Source of the DNA: Catenovulum sediminis
Lineage (GTDB): Bacteria; Pseudomonadota; Gammaproteobacteria; Enterobacterales; Alteromonadaceae
DNA length: 64,000 bases
Reading direction: 5' to 3' (one strand)
Assembly: GCF_040270295.1 (NCBI RefSeq)
Contig: NZ_JBELOE010000236.1
Positions 59,966 to 64,000 of this stretch are shown one piece after another (position 1 is the stretch's first letter; each line of letters begins with the position of its first letter). The notes under the pieces are model-generated. The model worked only from the letters and a program-made list of their open reading frames with translations. It made no database searches and was not told where the DNA came from. The position numbers and the translations under genes were made by a program.

Positions 59966-61360
59966 TTAGTTACGTTTTAATACGGGTAATATTTGGCTCA
60001 GTTTATCGAAAGTCTCGTTATATTCGCTGAGACAATTTGAATCATAAACTAATCCGCCGCCACCCCAGCAATGTACTTTATTTTCTTTCGCGACTAAGGT
60101 TCGGATTGTGATATTGGTGTCCATATTGCCGCGCCAATCAATAAAGCCAATTGCACCGCAATAAATGCTACGGCGGTGCGGCTCTAGCTCTTCGATAATC
60201 TGCATCGCTCTAATTTTGGGCGCACCGGTAATACTCCCACCCGGAAAGCAAGCCCTCAGTAAATCAAAGGCATTTTTATCATCTTTAAGTTCGCCGGTGA
60301 TCGTGCTTACCATATGGTGAACAGAAGGGAAACTTTCTATGTCAAAAAGTTTAGGTACTCTGACACTACCAGCTTGGCAAACTTTTGAAATATCATTGCG
60401 CAGTAGGTCAACAATCATAAGATTCTCGGATCTATCCTTTTGTGAATCTTTTAATTTCGCTTTATGCAAATTGTCTTGTTTTAACGATTGACCTCTGGCT
60501 ATGGTTCCTTTAATTGGATTGGTTTCGACTTTTTGATTGGTTACTTGTAAAAAACGTTCGGGTGAGATTGATATGACGCTGGCATTTTCTGTTCGTAAAA
60601 ATGCAGAAAAAGGCGCTTTGTTACGTTCTCTTAATTTTAAGTAAGCGGACCAAGCATTGCCTTGAAAACTAGCCGTAAACCTTTGAGCTAAGTTAATTTG
60701 GTAGCAATCACCTTGGTGTAAATATTTTTTTACCTGCTCAAATTTATCACGGTAATCGGCTTCACTCATATTGGCTTGCCAGTCAGATGTGAGTGCAAAC
60801 GTTTCAGCGGGTTGTGCTGTTGACTGTTCAAATTTTTGCAACCAGCGTTCAACACGTTTTAATTTTGGTTGATAATCCAGTGCAAACCAAGTTTTGGTTT
60901 TGTTGTCTTTAATGATGGCCCAATCATAAATGCCTAGCATCATATCAGGTAGATTGATGTCTGCCTGAGCAGTTTCTGGCAAGTTTTCTATTGCTCGGGC
61001 GAGATCATACGTAAACCAACCAACACTTCCGCCTGCAAACGGTAAATCTGTTTCTACAAGTGATTTCGGCATCAGTTCAGCGTGTAAGCGGCGTGCAACT
61101 TTAAAAGGGTCATCTTGACTCTCACTGGTATAAAGCCCTTGTAGCAATTTTGTTTGAGTGATGCCATTTTTATAAGTTAATCGTGCCAGAGGTGCAGACA
61201 ACAATATATCGTATCGGCTGTGTTGATGCTCTGCGTTAGCTGAGTCTAAAAATATTGCGCCATTTTCATCTGCAACCACCGAAAATAACAATGCCGAATC
61301 TAAATCTGACGGCAATTCTAATTGAGATATGAAGTGACTGTTATTCATTGTGTCTGACAT
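59966..61360 (-). CDS. pabB: Aminodeoxychorismate synthase component I
   Basis: A 464-residue enzyme converting chorismate and ammonia to aminodeoxychorismate for folate. Conserved blocks are GGSVGWFTYDLAR, CYQINLAQRFTA, NPIKGTIARG, IVDLLRNDISKVC, FPSVHHMVSTITGEL and CFPGGSITGAPKIRAMQIIE. I start at the ATG at 61360 (MSDTMNNSHFISQLELPSD). The frame stays open to 61456, but that part overlaps the fumarase start and looks non-coding (KK/FFF runs). The ribosome binding site is weak. Confidence 0.93.
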   Translation of the reverse strand: MSDTMNNSHFISQLELPSDLDSALLFSVVADENGAIFLDSANAEHQHSRYDILLSAPLARLTYKNGITQTKLLQGLYTSESQDDPFKVARRLHAELMPKSLVETDLPFAGGSVGWFTYDLARAIENLPETAQADINLPDMMLGIYDWAIIKDNKTKTWFALDYQPKLKRVERWLQKFEQSTAQPAETFALTSDWQANMSEADYRDKFEQVKKYLHQGDCYQINLAQRFTASFQGNAWSAYLKLRERNKAPFSAFLRTENASVISISPERFLQVTNQKVETNPIKGTIARGQSLKQDNLHKAKLKDSQKDRSENLMIVDLLRNDISKVCQAGSVRVPKLFDIESFPSVHHMVSTITGELKDDKNAFDLLRACFPGGSITGAPKIRAMQIIEELEPHRRSIYCGAIGFIDWRGNMDTNITIRTLVAKENKVHCWGGGGLVYDSNCLSEYNETFDKLSQILPVLKRN

Positions 61361-61457
61361 TTTTCGTTGAATTGTTATATAGCCATTGGCGTGAGTTGGG
61401 ATGAAGGTTATCATATTGGCATTAGAAAAGAAAAACACAAACACCACGAGGTACAAA

Positions 61458-62987
61458 ATGAGTTTAATCCGTCAGCAGGACTTTATTGATAGCATAGAAG
61501 ATGCGCTTCAGTTTATATCTTACTACCATCCACTGGATTATATCAAAGCAGTTGAGCAGGCATATGAAAAAGAAATTAACCCAGCTGCTAAAGATGCTAT
61601 GGCGCAGATTTTAATAAATTCACGAATGTCTGCAGAAGGCCATCGTCCCATTTGTCAAGATACGGGTATCGTGACTTGTTTTGTTAAAGTGGGTATGCAA
61701 GTTCAGTGGGATAAACATGATTTAACTGTGCAGCAAATGGTTGATGAAGGTACTCGCAGAGCCTATATGAATCCGGATAATCCATTACGTGCTTCGATTG
61801 TTGCAGACCCAGCCGGAAGCCGCAAAAACACTAAAGACAACACCCCCGCCGTTGTGCATATTGATATGGTGGCGGGTGATAAAGTTGAGGTGATGATTGC
61901 TGCCAAAGGGGGCGGTTCTGAAAATAAATCTAAAGTGGTTATGCTTAACCCCAGTGATTCTATTGTTGATTGGGTATTAAAAACATTACCGACAATGGGG
62001 GCGGGTTGGTGTCCTCCGGGGATGTTAGGTATAGGGATTGGTGGTACTGCAGAAAAAGCAGCGGTACTTGCAAAAGAAAGTTTAATGGACCCCGTTGATA
62101 TTCAGGACTTGGTTGACAAAGGTGCAGAAAATGCAGAAGAAGCATTGCGCTTAGAGTTATTTGATAAAGTCAATAAATTGGGTATTGGCGCGCAAGGGTT
62201 GGGCGGTTTAACAACTGTGGTTGATATTAAAATTAAAAGCGCACCGACACATGCGGCGTCAAAGCCAGTCGCTATGATCCCGAATTGTGCTGCAACCCGA
62301 CATGCTCATTTTTATTTAGACGGTTCCGGACCAGCAGAATTTACTCCACCAAAATTGGAAGATTGGCCTGAAGTAACTTGGGAGCTGGGTGAAAACGTAC
62401 GTCGAGTCAATTTAGATACAGTGACAAAAGAAGAAACTGCGCAGTGGAAAGCGGGTGATACTGTTTTGCTATCCGGTAAAATACTAACCGGCCGTGATGC
62501 AGCGCACAGACGTATTAAAGAATATTTAGAGCGTAGTGAAGCATTGCCGAATGGCGTTGATTTTAACGGTCGTTTTATTTATTACGTCGGCCCAGTTGAT
62601 GCTGTGGGCGATGAAGTAGTCGGTCCGGCCGGCCCAACCACCGCAACTCGAATGGATAAATTCACTGAAATGATGCTGGATGATTGTGGTTTGATGGGGA
62701 TGGTTGGTAAAGCAGAGCGTGGCCCAGCAACCGTAGAGTCGATTAAAAAGCATAAAGCGGTTTATTTAATGGCGGTTGGCGGCGCGGCTTATTTGGTTGC
62801 TAAGGCAATTAAAAAATCACGTGTGGTGGCGTTTGAAGATTTAGGTATGGAGGCTATCTACGAATTTGAAGTAGAAGATATGCCGGTAACTGTTGCTGTT
62901 GACTCTAATGGTAACAATGTGCACCAGACAGGCCCAGCCATTTGGCAAGCTAAGATTGCAGAGTTAGATACAAAATTGAAATCGTAA
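61458..62987 (+). CDS. Fumarate hydratase, class I (iron-sulfur)
   Basis: A 509-residue single-chain [4Fe-4S] fumarase of the FumA/FumB type. Cluster cysteines are in RPICQDTGIVTC, IPNCAATRHAHF and DDCGLMGMVGK. The alpha-like half spans about 10-290 and the beta-like half (GRDAAHRRIKEYLERSE, YYVGPVDAV) the rest. The ATG at 61458 has GAGG seven bases upstream; an upstream ATG at 61401 is not supported. Divergent from pabB with 97 bases between. Oxygen-sensitive enzyme of the citric acid cycle. Confidence 0.95.
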   Translation: MSLIRQQDFIDSIEDALQFISYYHPLDYIKAVEQAYEKEINPAAKDAMAQILINSRMSAEGHRPICQDTGIVTCFVKVGMQVQWDKHDLTVQQMVDEGTRRAYMNPDNPLRASIVADPAGSRKNTKDNTPAVVHIDMVAGDKVEVMIAAKGGGSENKSKVVMLNPSDSIVDWVLKTLPTMGAGWCPPGMLGIGIGGTAEKAAVLAKESLMDPVDIQDLVDKGAENAEEALRLELFDKVNKLGIGAQGLGGLTTVVDIKIKSAPTHAASKPVAMIPNCAATRHAHFYLDGSGPAEFTPPKLEDWPEVTWELGENVRRVNLDTVTKEETAQWKAGDTVLLSGKILTGRDAAHRRIKEYLERSEALPNGVDFNGRFIYYVGPVDAVGDEVVGPAGPTTATRMDKFTEMMLDDCGLMGMVGKAERGPATVESIKKHKAVYLMAVGGAAYLVAKAIKKSRVVAFEDLGMEAIYEFEVEDMPVTVAVDSNGNNVHQTGPAIWQAKIAELDTKLKS

Positions 62988-63003
62988 TTGAATTTTCAAC
63001 TGA

Positions 63004-63033
63004 AAAAGCTCAGGCCGGATTCGGTCTGAGCTT
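63004..63033. terminator. Bidirectional terminator between fumarase and aguB
   Basis: AAAGCTCAG / CTGAGCTTT stem with an internal GC-rich extension (GCC..GGT), between convergent genes. Confidence 0.8.
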
Positions 63034-63061
63034 TGTTGATATTAATATTTATCTGCATTAT

Positions 63062-63946
63062 TTATTTTCGGTAAATTTTGCTTAGATCAGCGTAATGATC
63101 AATTCGTCTGTCTCTCAAATAGGGCCAAATGCGTCTCACATTTTCACTCCGTGACATATCGATGTCGGCAATCAGAATTTCTTCTTCACTATCACCTGCA
63201 TGCGCTAAAATCTCACCTTGAGGGCCAGTCACAAAGCTATTTCCCCAAAATCGAATACCTTCACTTTGCTCACTTGGATCAGGCTCATGACCGACACGAT
63301 TACAGGCAATGACCGGGACACCATTGGCTACCGCATGAGCTCTTTGTACTATTACCCAAGCATCTAGTTGGCGTTGCTGTTCGTCATCTTCATCTGTTGG
63401 ATCCCAACCAATAGCCGTCGGGTAGATTAGCAGTTCAGCGCCTGCCATTGCCATTAATCTGGCGGCTTCAGGAAACCATTGATCCCAACAAACTAACACA
63501 CCCAATTTACCGACACTGGTATCAATTGGCTCGAATCCTAGATCACCAGGGGTAAAATAAAATTTCTCGTAAAATCCAGGATCGTCTGGAATGTGCATTT
63601 TGCGGTATATTCCGGCAATTTCACCATCACTTTCAAATACCACCGCCGTATTGTGATAAATACCTGCCGCTCTCTTTTCAAATAAAGAGCTTACAATGAC
63701 AATGTTTAATGATTTAGCCACTTCTGCCAGTTTATCGCTTGTTGGGCCGGGAATAGATTCAGCCAAATCAAACATATCTACATTTTCGGTTTGGCAGAAG
63801 TATAAACTGCGATGAAGCTCCTGCAAAACAACCAGTTTTGCCCCTTTTGCTGCGGCTTCTTTTATACCTGAAATGGTTTTTTCTAGGTTATGCGTCGTAT
63901 CAGAAGTATTAGAGTGTTGCACTAAAGCGACTTTTAATGATTTCAT
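63062..63946 (-). CDS. aguB: N-carbamoylputrescine amidohydrolase
   Basis: A 294-residue nitrilase-fold enzyme that converts N-carbamoylputrescine to putrescine in the agmatine route. The catalytic triad is Glu43 (VVLQELHRS), Lys116 (YRKMHIPDDPG) and Cys153 (VCWDQWFPEAARL). GIRFWGNSFVTGPQGEIL and length match AguB. GGGAGGA lies just before the ATG. The upstream reading frame at the window edge may be its operon partner. Confidence 0.93.
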   Translation of the reverse strand: MKSLKVALVQHSNTSDTTHNLEKTISGIKEAAAKGAKLVVLQELHRSLYFCQTENVDMFDLAESIPGPTSDKLAEVAKSLNIVIVSSLFEKRAAGIYHNTAVVFESDGEIAGIYRKMHIPDDPGFYEKFYFTPGDLGFEPIDTSVGKLGVLVCWDQWFPEAARLMAMAGAELLIYPTAIGWDPTDEDDEQQRQLDAWVIVQRAHAVANGVPVIACNRVGHEPDPSEQSEGIRFWGNSFVTGPQGEILAHAGDSEEEILIADIDMSRSENVRRIWPYLRDRRIDHYADLSKIYRK

Positions 63947-63959
63947 AAATCCTCCCGAT

Positions 63960-64000
63960 TCAAGGTTGATTGGCTAAAAAGCCTTTGGGGAGTTGCATCG
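63960..64000 (-). CDS. 3' end of an upstream gene (partial)
   Basis: An open minus-strand frame enters from beyond the window and ends with MQLPKGFLANQP and TGA, 13 bases before aguB. In other genomes aguA (agmatine deiminase) often precedes aguB, but these 12 residues are too few to identify it. Confidence 0.3.
   Translation of the reverse strand, partial: MQLPKGFLANQP

Noticed and set aside
1..64000. tRNA, rRNA or CRISPR arrays
   Set aside because: No cloverleaf-forming sequence, rRNA-like stretch or regularly spaced repeats of CRISPR form were noticed on either strand; the only tandem arrays are the 13-bp and 10-12-bp repeats reported.

Overview
The window looks like the chromosome of a marine gammaproteobacterium of the Alteromonadales. 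The base composition is AT-leaning. The minCDE-ycgL-ycgM-ycgN, guaB-guaA and feoA-feoB blocks are typical of the class, and the proteins closest to E. coli families (FolE, YbiT, CysB, MinD) are diverged in the way marine Alteromonadaceae are. A Catenovulum-like genus is my guess from recall, not something the sequence proves.

Region 1-4.6 kb is accessory DNA. It starts inside an IS3-family insertion sequence with a frameshift-type transposase. That IS interrupts one of two near-identical copies of an integrase-gene remnant, probably from an IS91-like element. Three imperfect palindromes have the architecture of integron attC sites, and two of them delimit a yefM-yoeB toxin-antitoxin cassette. 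No integron integrase is in the window, so this would be an attC cluster or the distal part of a larger array. A membrane-anchored alpha/beta hydrolase and a small membrane protein follow.

Region 4.6-19 kb carries: a methyltransferase; a LysR regulator divergent from a DJ-1/PfpI protein, with four 13-bp tandem repeats between them; a CadC-like membrane regulator; a GH13 lipoprotein amylase followed by a SASA-type carbohydrate esterase; a DUF6492-like protein; tag; a decayed methyltransferase end; an ammonium-transporter-like sensor fused to PAS-GGDEF-EAL; and an Hsp20 gene with a sigma-32-type promoter and a possible RNA thermometer.

Region 19-36 kb holds: yjjV; ybiT; a three-gene envelope operon (beta-barrel/SPOR protein, DUF3857-transglutaminase protein, lipoprotein); an apparent iron cluster (DUF4856 lipoprotein, imelysin-like lipoprotein, TonB-dependent receptor, fatty acid hydroxylase); and feoA-feoB. 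Fur-box-like sites precede the DUF4856 gene and feoA.

Region 36-64 kb is mostly core genome: a soluble chemoreceptor, a coupled pair of small membrane-protein genes, a FapA/DUF342 protein, an LpxL-type acyltransferase, xseA, guaB-guaA, an EamA exporter preceded by a leader peptide and attenuator-like structure, folE, minCDE, ycgL-mltB-like-ycgM-ycgN, an Orn/Lys/Arg decarboxylase, a kinase/response-regulator-TPR pair, cysB, nudL, pabB divergent from class I fumarase, and aguB. The observation most worth following is the 31-codon leader ORF plus mutually exclusive hairpins upstream of the EamA gene (46.77-46.92 kb).
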